From the NCBI RefSeq assembly GCF_030936135.1, contig NC_082594.1, positions 129,618,668 through 129,682,667 on the forward strand: 64,000 bases of DNA, given 5' to 3'. The stretch comes from Gavia stellata (taxonomy: Eukaryota > Chordata > Aves > Gaviiformes > Gaviidae). A model generated the notes under the pieces. It was given only the letters and a program-made list of their open reading frames with translations. It made no database searches and had not been told where the DNA came from. Numbering within the stretch: the stretch's first letter is position 1; every line of letters begins with the position of its first letter. The position numbers and the translations under genes are program-made. Of this stretch, positions 50,476 through 61,652 are shown piece by piece.

Positions 50476-50544
50476 ATCCCTCAGTTACACCATGGTCAGC
50501 TGCACACTTGGATGTAAGGGTGCTGTTCTGCTTGGTAGAGAGCT
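50476..50544 (-). CDS. Predicted 69-bp duplicated tail exon
   Basis: The acceptor GTGATCTCTTTTCAG and donor GAT followed by GTGAGTGCC bracket 22 open codons, LSTKQNSTLTSKCAADHGVT then EG, in phase 1-1. It is paralogous to 53148-53219 and 50235-50303: the C-terminal half (xDHGVxE), the acceptor flank (GTAGCT...GATCTCTTTTCAG) and the donor flank (GTGAGTGCCTATT) all match. The last base is T where its relatives end in G. Joined to the 50235 exon the junction codon is TAC. Joined to 49878 or to the terminal exon it becomes TAA or TAG. Its inclusion therefore decides where the protein ends. Confidence 0.62.
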
Positions 50545-50654
50545 CTGAAAAGAGATCACAGGACAGCTACATCCCACCCCCTAACTTCACATTGGTATTG
50601 GTCATTACTTAGAGATGAGTTACCAGCTATAATTCGTAAGAATTGTAATAATCA

Positions 50655-52680
50655 TTCAGGTTTGCTCCAGGGTAGGGAATCCAGCGGGTCTCTAACCCAA
50701 ACCCCTTCTCAATGAAAGGTCAACATTCATTTCCAGAGACGTTGCTCAGGAATTTCTCCAGTCAGATCTTAAAAATCTCCAAGGGCAGAGACTCCATAAT
50801 GACTTTGTGTAACCTGTCATAGTGATTAGTCATGCTTAGAAGGCAGAAATCTTTTTCTTATATCCCTGCTTCAGTTTAGAGCCATCACCTTGATATCCTG
50901 CTATACACCTCAGTAAACAGCCTGGCTTGGTCTTCTTATCTATGAATATAGATAGGTATTGGCAGCTCCTGTTGTGTACCCCAAAAGCCTGCTCTTCTCT
51001 GGGCTTGAACAAGCCCAGTTTCTTCAGCGTCTCCACAGATGAATTGTGCTCCAGCCCTTGACCGTGTTGGTGGCTCTCTGCTGAACTTGCTCAAATTTAT
51101 CAGCACTTTTCTGGCACTGGGTGGGCCACAAACTAGATGTAATACTCTACAAGTCATCTAACAAGTGCCAAGGAATGGAAAATAACCATTTCCTTCAATG
51201 TACTGGTTTAAGCAGTCCTTAAAGCAGCCTAGGATGCTATCAGCTGCCTTTGCTGTCAGGGAGCACTGTTGACTCATAGTGTACTGTCCATAAGGACTCC
51301 CAGGTACCTTTCAGCAGAGCTGCAGCCCTGCCAGTAAGTCCCCATTCTACATCAGTGCAAGCTGTTGGTCCACCCAGATGCAGGACCCTGCATTGCCCCT
51401 GCAGAATTTCATGGGGTTGATGCAGGCCTCTTCCCTTCCAGCTCCCTCTGAACAACAATCCTGCCCTCATACTGATTGACTGCACTCCACATTTTGCTGT
51501 CATCTATAAACTCAATGACACTGTTTTCCCTCCCTTGTCCAAGTCACCAAATAGACCTCTGCAGTACTCCACTTGCCACCAGCATCCATGTGGAGTACAA
51601 CCCATTAACCACTACCTGCAGGAATGACAATCTAGCAAGTTTTCTACCCATGTAGATAGACATTCATCCAGACTAGGACATCCCAACTTAGGACTCCAAC
51701 GATGCTGTGAGCTGTTGCATAAAAAACCTTGCTAAAGTGAAGGTATATGACACCCATTGTCCTCCCCTCATCCACCGATCTAGCCATTTAATCCAAAAAA
51801 GGTTGTCAAGTTGGTCAACTGTGATTTACGCTTGGTAAAACCATCCTGCTTACTCCCAGTCACCATCTTTCTCCTGTGACCAGAAATATGTTCAGTTTTC
51901 AGTCCACCTCACTGTCTGCTCATCTAGCCTATACTTCATCAGCATCATATATCACTAAATCAACCCCTGTTCAGCAATAGAGCCACATTTTCCTCATTTA
52001 TTCTTTTACAGATAACCTAGCAGCAGAAGCTTCTCTCATTGTCCTGGTCATCCCATAGCAGTTTCAAGCCTCCCTGAGCCTTGGCTTTCCTGACACCATC
52101 CTTACCTGCCGGGGCAGTGTTCCTAAATTCCTCCTTTGGAGCGTATTCCTGCCTCCACATCTAGTATAAGCAATTCTTGCACTGGAGCCCTGTCAGGAGC
52201 TCCTTGCTTAGCCAAGCTGATCTTCCGATTTGCCTGCCTGTTTTCCTGACTGTGGGCATGGCCTGTGCTCGTGCTTGGAGAAAGTCCTCCTTAAAGGCCT
52301 GATGGCTCTCTTGGGCTCCTTTGCTCTTCGGGACTGTCTCCTGTGAGATCCTGCCTACCACCTTCCTGAAGAAGCGGCAATTTGCTCTCTGAAAGCACCG
52401 GGCCTGATGCTTACCCTCCTCACTCCTGTCAGGATCTGGAGCTGTTTCTTGGTCACTACAGCCAAGGCAGCCGTTTGTGACCACATCCCCATCCAGTCCT
52501 TCCCTGTTAGGGAGCAGCAGATACAGCTGCACATCAGTCCTTGCTGGTGTATCAGGTAGCCTGTGTGAAGAAGTTGTCCCTGACGCTGCCCAGGCATCTT
52601 CCTGACTGCTTGAATTGCTGTGTTGCCTTCCCAGCAGATGTCAGGGAGGTTAAAGACAGACACACACAGAGTACTGTCTT
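50655..52680 (-). mobile_element. CR1: Old CR1 LINE, about 2 kb, decayed and rearranged
   Basis: A minus-strand CR1. From the left come the 3' UTR end (no clean terminal repeat), the C-terminal region (LFKPREEQ-like codons near 51000), the RT palm and fingers (near 51200-51850), and then the linker and endonuclease end with FNLPDICWEGNTA near 52600-52650. Frameshifts and stops are abundant. Around 51895-51960 a phrase for the RT thumb (CACCTCACTGTCTGCTCATC) stands on the 5' side of the RT start, out of normal order, so the copy is internally rearranged. The segment 52074-52644 is nearly identical to a CR1 11 kb away. Confidence 0.88.
52074..52644 (-). repeat. 571-bp inverted repeat, copy B
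   Basis: This is the reverse-complement partner of 40597-41167, of equal length with 8 mismatches. It encodes the same readable CR1 peptide as the other copy on the opposite strand. It lies in the predicted intron between the 50476 and 53148 exons. Confidence 0.95.
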
Positions 52681-53147
52681 CCACCAGAGACAATGACGGA
52701 CAGCCTGACTCCATTTCACAGAGTAGTAATCTCTCCAAACCCAGTGAGAAGGTAGCAAAGCTTCCTCTTGGTCACATCAACTCTTGCTCCTCACTTAAGT
52801 ACTTCACATGCACACACTGGGGGACTGGAGGCCCCCTTGCAGAGATCTCCCAATAGGCAGCATTAACCAGAAGCCAGCACTTCAGCAGACTGCCACTTGA
52901 CCAGTATTCTCATCTCAGTCTAACTGTTTGGTTGGTTTCTTTTTCATTAAACCCCACTGATCTACAGAGCACACCTCCTTCAGGCCCATATGCTCTGCTG
53001 GGGTTATTTCCACTGGTGGTAAAAATGCAAGACTTGCTCTGCTCTAGCAGAACATAAAACAGCTGCTCTTGACTACAGCCTGAAAGCTGGTTAACTCTGC
53101 TCCTGAAACTCCTGCACAGAGGACTGCTCCATAAAACAGGCACTTAC
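52681..53147. other. Intronic stretch, nothing recognised
   Basis: Sequence between the CR1 and the 53148 exon. No repeats or additional exons were identified. Confidence 0.45.
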
Positions 53148-53219
53148 CTTCCTGATTTACACCATTGTTAACTGTCTGCTTGTCTTTCAGGGCACTGTCC
53201 TCCTTGTTCAATTCTTTGT
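53148..53219 (-). CDS. Predicted 72-bp duplicated tail exon
   Basis: The acceptor TCTCTGATCTCTTTTCAG and donor GAAG followed by GTAAGTGCC are both near consensus. The exon is open only in the frame that keeps phase 1-1: KELNKEDSALKDKQTVNNGV then NQE. It is Lys/Glu/Asp-rich, so probably cytoplasmic and disordered. It resembles the 50476 and 50235 exons in its second half and in both intron flanks, showing tandem duplication of an exon with its splice sites. It has one more codon than they do. On joining, the first codon becomes GAC (Asp) after the transmembrane exon. Confidence 0.65.
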
Positions 53220-55743
53220 CTGAAAAGAGATCAGAGAAGAGCTACAGTCCCTGAGGAGCACACTCCATTGCTTCTCCCCGACACCAGCATAGGTCATTGC
53301 TCTGTGCTGTCCAGAGCTCAGCAGCACACCTTCTCCTCTGCAACTGTTAAGTACTGCTGTGCTACCAGCAGAAGCCCTATTTAGAATTGCTTTGTACACA
53401 CATTTCAGAGAACATTGTAGCCTTGCCTGCTGTTTATCATCTGTACAGCAGCGATTGCATGCTACCTAGGTGCTGCAGGGTGTACTGCACAAAGGTGCAC
53501 TGACTACCCTTCCTGATGTTCCCACTCTATACTGCAACAAAATATATTATTTTGTTCCTCTAGCATCCAGACAGACAACCTTTATATATGAATGTGAATC
53601 TCTTTTGCCTGAACTGTACGTTTCCCTCCTTTCTTCCATAAGACAGGCATAAACTAAGCCTCCTTATCCTATATCCATGTCTATGTATGTGGAAATAGTT
53701 ACAAAAGTGGTAAGACAATCCCACAGTGCACCACACTTCTGCCATCAGCTACAAACCCCCTGTTTCTTCAGATGAGGAAAGCTGTTCTATGCCCATTACA
53801 ATTCATGCAGAAAGAATAAGCGGCAAAACCCAGGGGCTTCTGGGTTTCCTTTTCCTTATTGTCATCATTAGTGATTTTTCCCTTAATCAGGAAAAACTTC
53901 TGCCTTCTCCAACCCCCTTATTATCAGCTACTTGTGGAAAACGGTGAAAGAGTTAGTGAGTAAATGAATCATCAGTGCAACAACCTGTAGAAAAAAAACA
54001 ATTTTTTTGCTGACTTAAACTGTAATGTTCATATTTCACTATCCCTCTGGAGTAAAAAGAACTTCTAGAAAAAAAAATACAGGTCCCAGAAAATTTCCCT
54101 GAAATTTACACTGGCTGTAGTAAGAAAACAAAACTGGGGCTTTGCTTAGCTGCCTGATGAATGCAGTCAAAAGACTTCCTAGAGCATAAAACAAGTGGAA
54201 GATACCACATCCAGAAATGGTGCTTCTCTAAAGAAAGAAGCCTGCTGTATCTCCCAAATTAGCATTTTGCTAGCTTGTAAGCATCCTATCTCTAAATCGG
54301 TGTGTTGAGGCTCAGATCTATTTGCCATCAATACAAAGAAAGATTTGAAGTCCCAGCGTTTTATTGTCTTAGGTCCTGCTTGAGGGTTTCTTCCCAACAG
54401 AAAGCAAAGATCACCTACCCATGACAACATACTATAAAAATATCCTTGCACTCTTTTGCATGCAAATAAAAGGTAACATTAAACAAAAGGGTAATTTGCT
54501 TATTTACTATAAAAAGAGGTGCCCTCATACATGCTTAGTTCTTCTTTCCACAGATGGTGAAGTGATTTGCAAACACAGTATGCAGCAACATTCTCATCAT
54601 ATCAAGAGGGAAGCTGAAGCCCAAGAAGGTATTTGCCCAGTGCTGTTTAACAGACACAAAGATCCAGGTCTTTTTGACTTCTCATCTAGTGATCTACCCA
54701 TCAACGTTTACTGTTCCTAAGGCAACAGGTCTTTCTAGGCCAACAGGGGAATGGTAATCTCTACACTGAGAACATGCTAAAAACACTTTCAGCAGATACT
54801 CCAGAGAACTAGTATGTTATGCCACTTTATTAAAGGACTCGCAATTAATTTCAACTTCAACTTCCCTCCAGCAACCACTTAAGGTCCCATACCATAACAA
54901 ACATTATCTATATTTACGCCTACAGCTTTACAAAATCTTTCTGAAGTGGGTTTACTTAAGGTGATAATGCTCCACAGATTTGCCATAAAAAGCTAGAGAC
55001 AGCTGAGAAGAGAATCCACATCTTCTTTTTTCTCTTCATCTATGTGCTGCACTAACACTGTGACTTTAAACCCTTTCACTTTGCAGACCTTAAGGAATCT
55101 CTAATAGAAGCATAAGCCATTCTAAAGTAAAATTAAGTGCAGTACCAAAATGAGGTTTTTTTGGTTGGCTTTTTTTTCCTTCCCATTCTTCTCCTTTTTT
55201 CACCTTCAAATCCATCTGTAGTCTCTAGACTTCAGTGATCTCTGAACCATGGGCTAGAATGACAGCTTTAACAAATGTATGAAAATATCAGAAGAAAAAT
55301 GAAGTTCTTTATCCAAAATCCTGACAGAAAGCTCATAAGACTTTGATATGCTGGGGCAGGGCGGGTAGAAAGGGAGGAAAAAACCCCAAACGAACCCAAC
55401 AACAAAAACACTCAAACCCCTGCTTTCATAGCACTGCCTCACTACCTGTGACATCTTTTCCAGGCCCATCACCAAGGACCTTATCATGTTTTTTTTAACC
55501 TCCAAACCCATAAAAACATTAAGAAACTTCTGAAATTAAACAACTTAAGAAATTAAATTAAACACAACGGAAAATCTCTGCAAAGGTGACAGAGTAGTTT
55601 GCAATCCAAGAAACATCCTGCTCCAGCCTTGTGCTAACTCCAGCAGCTCGTGTAAGATACCAGACCAAGTATCCCACATGAAGCCACTGTTAGTTCAACA
55701 CCAGAACACTCCTGTCGTAATAAATGAAATAAAATAAAATAAT
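53220..55743. other. Intronic sequence, no further exon found
   Basis: Mostly AT-rich unique sequence. A degenerate (AATAA) run (55716-55743) abuts the ERV fragment. Open frames here have no splice partners in the gene's phase. Confidence 0.4.
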
Positions 55744-55976
55744 GTTGGGGTCAGCTGTCCCAGCTGTGTCCCCTCCTAACTTCTTGTGCACGCCCAGCCT
55801 ACTCATTGGTGGGGTGGGGTGAGAAGCAGAAAAGGCCTTGACTCTGCATAAGCACTGCTCAGCAGTAACTAAAACATCCCTGTATTATCAACACGGTTTC
55901 CAGCACAAATCCAAAACACAGCCCCATACTTGCTACTATGAGGAAAATTAACTCTATCCCAGCCAAAACCAGCACA
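55744..55976 (-). mobile_element. ERV LTR fragment (5' part of U3)
   Basis: On the minus strand it starts TGTGCTGGTTTTGGCTGGGA at 55976 and continues into GTTAATTTTC and GGGATGTTTTAGTTA. This is the 5' end of an LTR type that is very common in bird genomes. It breaks off at about 55744 before any TATA box or polyadenylation signal, so it is a truncated remnant. It is a different family from the LTRs at 57.8 and 61.9 kb. Confidence 0.8.
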
Positions 55977-57757
55977 ACTCCAACAGGGCACTGAGCTCAT
56001 ATCTGATGGCAAGAGCTTTGGCCATTCCCCATTGAAACAGGATTTGGTCTGGTGACCTCCACAACAAAGTATTTTGTAAGAGTCTTTCCCTGCTCTCCCT
56101 AATCTGCTTGACTGCCTGATTTAGTTGGGTTCATAACAACAGACCACAGTGGTCCCGGCAACAAGACGCATGCACGTTAAAGCTGGAACACGTTAGCCTC
56201 ATTCACCCTTGTGAAAGGAGTACAGATTAAAGGAGCTGTCCCTTCCCTAGCTGCTCACCATATAGAGTGATTCCCACACCCCAACACACAGACCCACAAG
56301 CCAGAGAGCTGAGCAATCTTGCTGCAAATTGAAGAAGTAAAAAAAAAAAGCAGGATTAGAATGGACAAGAGAAGCACAAGTGGAGATCTGGACAGGAACG
56401 CAGACAACAGGAGACTGGTAACTAATGGAAAGAGGTGAGAAGTTACTCCACTGTCTCCTTCCCTCATCTTGACTGTTACAAGGAGAAGACAGGCCTGCAA
56501 AATGGAGTAAGAGTGAATCAAAAGGTGCTGCTAACAGATTTTTTCCTGAAACAACTGAAAGGGGTTATAGAAAGAAAAGGAGACAGTTGCAACTTGACCC
56601 ACAGGATGTACGCAAGCACCAGAGTCACGCACCAAAAGCAAGGACCAGAGTTCTGCACACCAAACTAGCAACGTGCCTGTCTTCACCAGTCTTGGATGGA
56701 TTTTCAAGATACGACCAAGGTAAACTAAGAGCAGACTGCTGCCAGTCTGATGTGATAATACCTTCAACAGTCGTCATTAAATCTACTGCTACACGCACAG
56801 CATCAACCCCCACCCACTGGAACCACCAGCTCTCCATGTCAAATGCAATGCACAGAGAAAAAGCCTAGCTGCCCGATTTCCAAGATAGGCGAGTATGAAA
56901 TTGCCTTGGGGGACATTGGGAATGAGCGATGTGTTACATCCATGCCCAGCCCTAAGCTCTTGATATGAATACTGCGTTTAGAAAAATAATCAACCAAATT
57001 TCTGAAAGAAGTTTATATAAATGGGACAGGCAGGTAAGATTAAAAGAGATGGAAGAAATATTAACTTCATTTCAGCATGTAAACCAGCCAAACAGGTAAA
57101 GAGTAAGTTCTCCAACAGACCTATAGTGTGCGCTTTTCCATCCCTCATCCTGAGGCCAGCCCCCATTCTCCATTGTCAGAAGTGGAATTCACCTCCAAAG
57201 AGAGCTGCTGACCAGCCAAATCTCAGGCCATTCACTGTCAGTAATTCTGCCAGCCCCACTAACACATCCACTAAGTGCAGGTCCCTATGATTATCCAATA
57301 TTGGACCTCAAGTGAAACTTTGAGGATGTGTGTGCACACACTGAAAATCAACTCAAAAGCTTACACACTGCAAAAAAGTAAAGAACAGCTCCAACCAACA
57401 GCAGATGTTTAAAAACATCTATACCCCAATACAGGTTTCTTAACTCTGTCTGACTTAGGCTGTTCTTGGCTGTCCACAGAGCAAAGTAGCTGACGTTCTC
57501 CTATAACAAAATCTATTTATTTTAGAAAGTATGTATTAGTGACCTGGAAAAAATAACTAAGCTCTATAGAACAACTAAGGCCTGAAAGAAAACTTACTCC
57601 TTTACCCCTCCAATGAAAGACTATACTGCCACAGAGAAAAAAAGTTACAAGCCTAGACCAAATCAAAGCAATAGTCTGATTTCCACACATTTGTGACACT
57701 CTAGCTCTCCTACCTGAACCATGCACTGGACTGTTTTTCTAAGCAGCTCTTCCTTTT
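55977..57757. other. Intronic sequence with one candidate exon
   Basis: Apart from the candidate exon at 56259-56321, I see no exon, repeat or RNA gene here. Confidence 0.4.
56259..56321 (-). CDS. Candidate 63-bp exon, hydrophobic
   Basis: A very strong acceptor tract (TTTTTTTTTTACTTCTTCAA then TTTGCAG) is followed by 63 bases and the donor ATG, GTGAGC. The span is a multiple of three and open in phase 1-1: RLLSSLACGSVCWGVGITLY. The sequence is moderately hydrophobic with two Cys, unlike the charged tail exons. It has no homologue in the window. An open 63-mer in one phase is not rare by chance, so the splice sites carry the call. Confidence 0.3.
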
Positions 57758-58827
57758 TGTGGTGGGTTGACCCTAGCTGAATGTCAGGTGCCCACCAAAG
57801 CTGCTCTATCACTCCCCTTCCTCAGGTGGACAGGGGAGAGAAAATATAACAAAGGGCTCATGGGTCAAGATAAGGACAGGGAGATCACTCACCCTTTACC
57901 ATCATGGGCAAAACAGACTCAGCTTGGGGAAAACTCATTTAAGTTATTACCAATCAAAATCAGAGTAGGATAATGAGAAATAAAACCAAATCTTAAAAAA
58001 AAAAAAAAAAAATCACCTTCCCCCCACCCCTCCCTTCTTCCCGGGCTCAACTTCACTCCTGATTTTCCTCTACCTCCTCCCCCCGAGTGGTGCAGTGAGA
58101 CAGGGAATGGGGGTTGCGGTCAGTCCTTCCGCCTCACACTCTTCCCCTGTTCTAGTATGGGGTCTCACCCACGGGCTGCAGTTCTTCACAAACTGCTCCA
58201 GCATAGGTCCTTTCCACGGGGTGCAGTCCTTCAGGAACAGACTACTCCAGCGTGGGTCCCCTACAGGGTCACAAGTCCTGCCAGCAAACTTGCTTCAGCA
58301 TGGACTCCTCTCTCCATGGGTCCACAGGTCCTGCCAGGAGCTTGCTCCAGCGCAGGCCTCCCACAGGGTCACAGCCTCCTTTGGGCATCCACCTGCTCCG
58401 GTGTGGGGTCCTCCACAGGCTGCAGGTGGATATCTGCTCCACCGTGGACCTCCATGGGCTGCAGGGGCACAGCCTGCCTCACCGTGGTCTTCATCACGGG
58501 CTGCTGGGGAACCTCTGCTCCGGCGCCTGGAGCACCTCCTTCCCCTCCTTCTTCACTGACCTGGGTGTCTGCAGAGTTGTTTCACATATTCTCAGTCCTC
58601 TCTCCCCTGGCTGCCCTTGCACAGTTGTTTTTCCCCTTCTTAACTACGTTATCACAGAGGCACTACCACCATCACCAATTGGCTTGGCCTTGGCCAGCGG
58701 CAGGTCCATCTTGGAGCCAGCTGGCATTGGCTCTATCAGACACAGGGGCAGCTTCTGGCATCTTCTCACAGAAGCCACCCCTGTAGCCCCGCCCGCCACC
58801 AAAACCTTGCCACGTAAACCCAATACA
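57758..58827 (-). mobile_element. Solo ERV LTR, 1070 bp, with internal minisatellite
   Basis: On the minus strand it runs from TGTATTGGGTTTACGTGGCA to GGTCAACCCACCACA. It is flanked by CTTTT (57753-57757) and CTGTT (58828-58832), a 5-bp duplication with one mismatch. The middle (about 58160-58520) is a series of imperfect repeats of a CTCCAGC...GGGTCC kind, which creates spurious frames of 150-210 codons on the plus strand. A poly-A run (about 57993-58011) lies within. No internal viral genes are present, so it is a solo LTR. The family is common and multicopy in birds. Confidence 0.88.
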
Positions 58828-59319
58828 CTGTTCCAAGTTGAGTTCTAACTGCACCAAAACAAATAGAATACCTGGAGAAATCACTCAGAAATAAAGTTTT
58901 GTGCCTTTGGAAACCAGCTGATAGCCTCAATCCATTCCCCACCCCTCCAACCCAAATACAAAAAAAAAAAAATATCACTGAGGATATGCAAAAGAATACC
59001 TGACTTGGGGAAAGAAGAAACAGTGAAATATTGTTTTGGGGCAAAGACAATCAGTGAGAGATCAACAAAATGGGCCTCTGGCAACAACAACAAGTAAGAA
59101 CACATCTAACCAAATCTAAAGGAAAGTTTCACAGTTCACAACTCTGAGTCTTGTTCTTAAATCAGCAAGTCACATTATCTATTTGATTATACCAATGCAG
59201 TGCTTATCCTACTGAGGCATAACAAGTTTATTTTCTAGCATGGTCAAACCTTCACTGTTTCAAGGGAAGTAGTTGAATTGTTTCAAGTCTAACTGATGGC
59301 CAGTTATGAGCGACATTCT
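58828..59319. other. Intronic stretch between LTR and CR1
   Basis: Unique AT-rich sequence with nothing recognised. Confidence 0.45.
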
Positions 59320-60253
59320 TCACGTGTTGATACCAAGCATAGTGTTGTTCAACATCACCAACATGGACAAAGGCACAGAAGGCGCCCTCAGAAAGTTTGC
59401 AGATGACATCAAACTGGGGAGAGCAGGGGATATGCTGGAGGGCAGGGCTGCCACTCAGAGGGACTTCAACAACCTGAAAGAATGAGCTGGCAGGAAAGAC
59501 ATGATGTTCAAAGGCAAACATAAAATCATGCACCTCTTGAAATCACCCCATGGAGCAGCACAGGCTAAGCTCTGCCTGGCTAGAAAACAGCTCTGCAGAA
59601 AAGGACCTGGAAGACCTGGTGGACTGCAAGTTGAACGTTAGTCAAAAATATACCCTTGCAGCAGAAGCCTACGAGATACTGGGCTGTGTTAGCAGAAGTC
59701 TAGTCAGCCCATCAACAGAAATAATTCTTCCCCTCTATTCATTGTTTGTGATGCCACATGTGAAGTACCGTGTCTAGTTTTAGACTCACGATTCATGAAA
59801 AAACACTGACATGCTGAAGCTAGTCCAGCAAATGTCCACCAAGATGTTTAGGGGGCAGGAGCTGTGCAAGGAGGTGCCAAGAGAATTGGGTTTCTTCAGC
59901 CTAAAGAAAAAGAAGGCTAGGGGCATGGCTAATTGCAGTCTACAACTAACTTATATAGAAAACAAAGGAAACTCTCAGAAGTACAGAACAAAAAGACAGG
60001 AGACAATGGCTGTTGCAAAAGGGAAATCCCTAACAGAGATAAGGAAAATGTCCTTCCCCACAAGGGTGATTCAGTGCTTGAACACATGCTGAAAAGAGGC
60101 TGAGGAATTTCCATGCTTGGAATTATTCAAAATTTGACTGGACAAGGCCCTGAGCAATCTGATCTAGCTTTGAAGTTGGTCCTGGTTTGAGCAGCAAGTT
60201 GGATGAAACCTCCAGTGATTCCTTCCCACCTAGTTTATTTTATGATTTCATGC
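59320..60253 (+). mobile_element. CR1: Old CR1 LINE, 3' part
   Basis: A plus-strand CR1 beginning inside the RT domain. The catalytic box is still readable as KFADDIKLG near 59393. It is followed by LDNSSAEKDLEDLVDCKLN-like codons (read as LENSSAEKDLEDLVDCKLNV), the SRSLVSPSTEIILPLYS segment, then GFFSLKKKKARG and the 3' UTR ending in a degenerate TTTATTTTATGATTTCAT. Several frameshifts and stops break the frame. It is older than the CR1 at 35.5 kb. Confidence 0.9.
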
Positions 60254-60565
60254 CAACAGAAACTAAACAGAGAATGATCAGGAAAGCATAAGGCCCACAT
60301 GCAATATACATCTATGTATGCTCTGATCAAAGCCTCCCCCCAGAATATCATCAATTAGTCCTTCCCAGATCGGAGATGCATCCCATGCTCTTCACCCTGC
60401 AGCCACCCCCAAGTGCTGACCCAACCTGGAAGCCAACAGGAATTTTCCATGCAGAGCACTCTTAGAATGAAGTAACATATTCTTGTTTGGGACTCTCTCA
60501 AACACAAAGAGAAGAGACGGTGTACACCTCTTTTTCAAAACAGAGTTACAATATGACATACTAAC

Positions 60566-60616
60566 CTAAAAAGGTGGCAGCAAGAGATACACAGCGATAG
60601 CCTACAATTACCGTTT
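60566..60616 (-). CDS. Candidate 51-bp exon
   Basis: The minus-strand acceptor CTGACAACTTATTCAG and donor TTTTTAG, GTTAGT flank 51 bases open in phase 1-1 (TVIVGYRCVSLAATFL). It is in the right phase to follow the transmembrane exon. The acceptor tract is only fair and the peptide has no homologue here, so chance is a real alternative. Confidence 0.22.
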
Positions 60617-60644
60617 CTGAATAAGTTGTCAGATTTACAAAAAA

Positions 60645-61016
60645 GATCATAGAACCATAGAATTGTTTAGGTTGGAAAAGACCTTTAAAGATCATCAAGT
60701 CCAACTATTAACCTAACACTGCTAAGTCCACCACTAAACCATGTCCCGAAGCGCCTCATCCACACATCTTTTACACATCTCCAAACGACTTAACCTGGGC
60801 AGACCATTCCAAAGCCTGACAACCCTTTCAGTGAAGAAATTTTTCAGAATATCCAACCCAAACCTCCCCTGGTGCAACTTGAAGCCATTTCCTCTTGTCC
60901 TGTCACTTGTCACCTGGGAGAAGAGACCAACACCCACCTCTCTACAACCCCCTTTCAGGTCGTTGTAGAGAGTGATAAGGTCTGCCCTGAGCCTTTTCCT
61001 CTCCAGGCTACTCCAG
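60645..61016 (-). mobile_element. CR1: CR1 LINE, 3' fragment
   Basis: It starts GATCATAGAACCATAGAATT (terminal repeat, minus strand), then TTAGGTTGGAAAAGACCTTT. The minus strand encodes [20 protein letters not shown] and a further C-terminal stretch without an internal stop for about 100 codons, so decay is moderate. It is truncated near 61016. Confidence 0.94.
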
Positions 61017-61556
61017 GACAGATACTTGAATTCAGCGTAGGGATGGATCACGAAACAAATCTAGAACTCCAAGATGATGGCTATACAGTCTGACAGGAGG
61101 CACAGAAGTCCCTATGTATCACTTGAGCACACCAAGTTGTCAGATTAGACTCAGCATAAGGTATTCAACAGGCCCTGGTATGAGCCTGTCCCAACAATAA
61201 ATCTCATCTTGAGGGCAGCTTTATGATGCTCTCAAAAAAGGCAGTGAAAACACACTCAGGTAGGAATGGGATACTTGGTAAGTAGAAACACCCAGTAAAT
61301 GAAACACCCAGTCTGAAGGAGAAATATGCAAATACAAACTACAGTGTTGCCCAGTACACAAAGCCCTGCATCTAAGTGCAAGAAAGTTCTCTGTATTATT
61401 TCCTTCAAATCTATTAGCCTTTGCCTAAGTTGTACTTGTTTCTACTACTGTATTTACAATACATCCCATGGTCAGAAACTTTCATACATTCTACAGAACC
61501 TTAGATCAGCATAATCTTGAAGCATATTAAGTTCGATTAGGAAATGCTATACATAC
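61017..61556. other. Intronic stretch, nothing recognised
   Basis: Unique sequence between the CR1 and the transmembrane exon, with no further exon seen. Confidence 0.45.
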
Positions 61557-61652
61557 CTCTTCTGTATAGGAATCCTAGTATTCCTACAACTGGAATTAAG
61601 AGAACAAAAGCCACAATAAGACCACCTCTGCTTCTTTTGTGATAGCTATCTC
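61557..61652 (-). CDS. Predicted transmembrane exon of the unrecognised gene
   Basis: A 96-bp minus-strand exon between the acceptor TTATTTTATTTTTTTAAAG and donor AGAAGAG, GTATGT, phase 1-1. It encodes a short basic stretch (DSYHKRSRGG), then a hydrophobic span of about 20 residues (LIVAFVLLIPVVGILGFLY), then RR. Residues 11-29 make a clear single transmembrane helix. Arg-Arg on the C-terminal side suggests type I topology with the tail exons in the cytoplasm. A stand-alone transmembrane exon with phase-1 ends is usual in cell-surface receptors and adhesion proteins. The family cannot be named from this alone. Confidence 0.62.

Noticed and set aside
58095..58848. Three overlapping plus-strand frames of 154-209 codons
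   Set aside because: They lie wholly inside an ERV LTR and come from its internal repeat array, antisense to the LTR.
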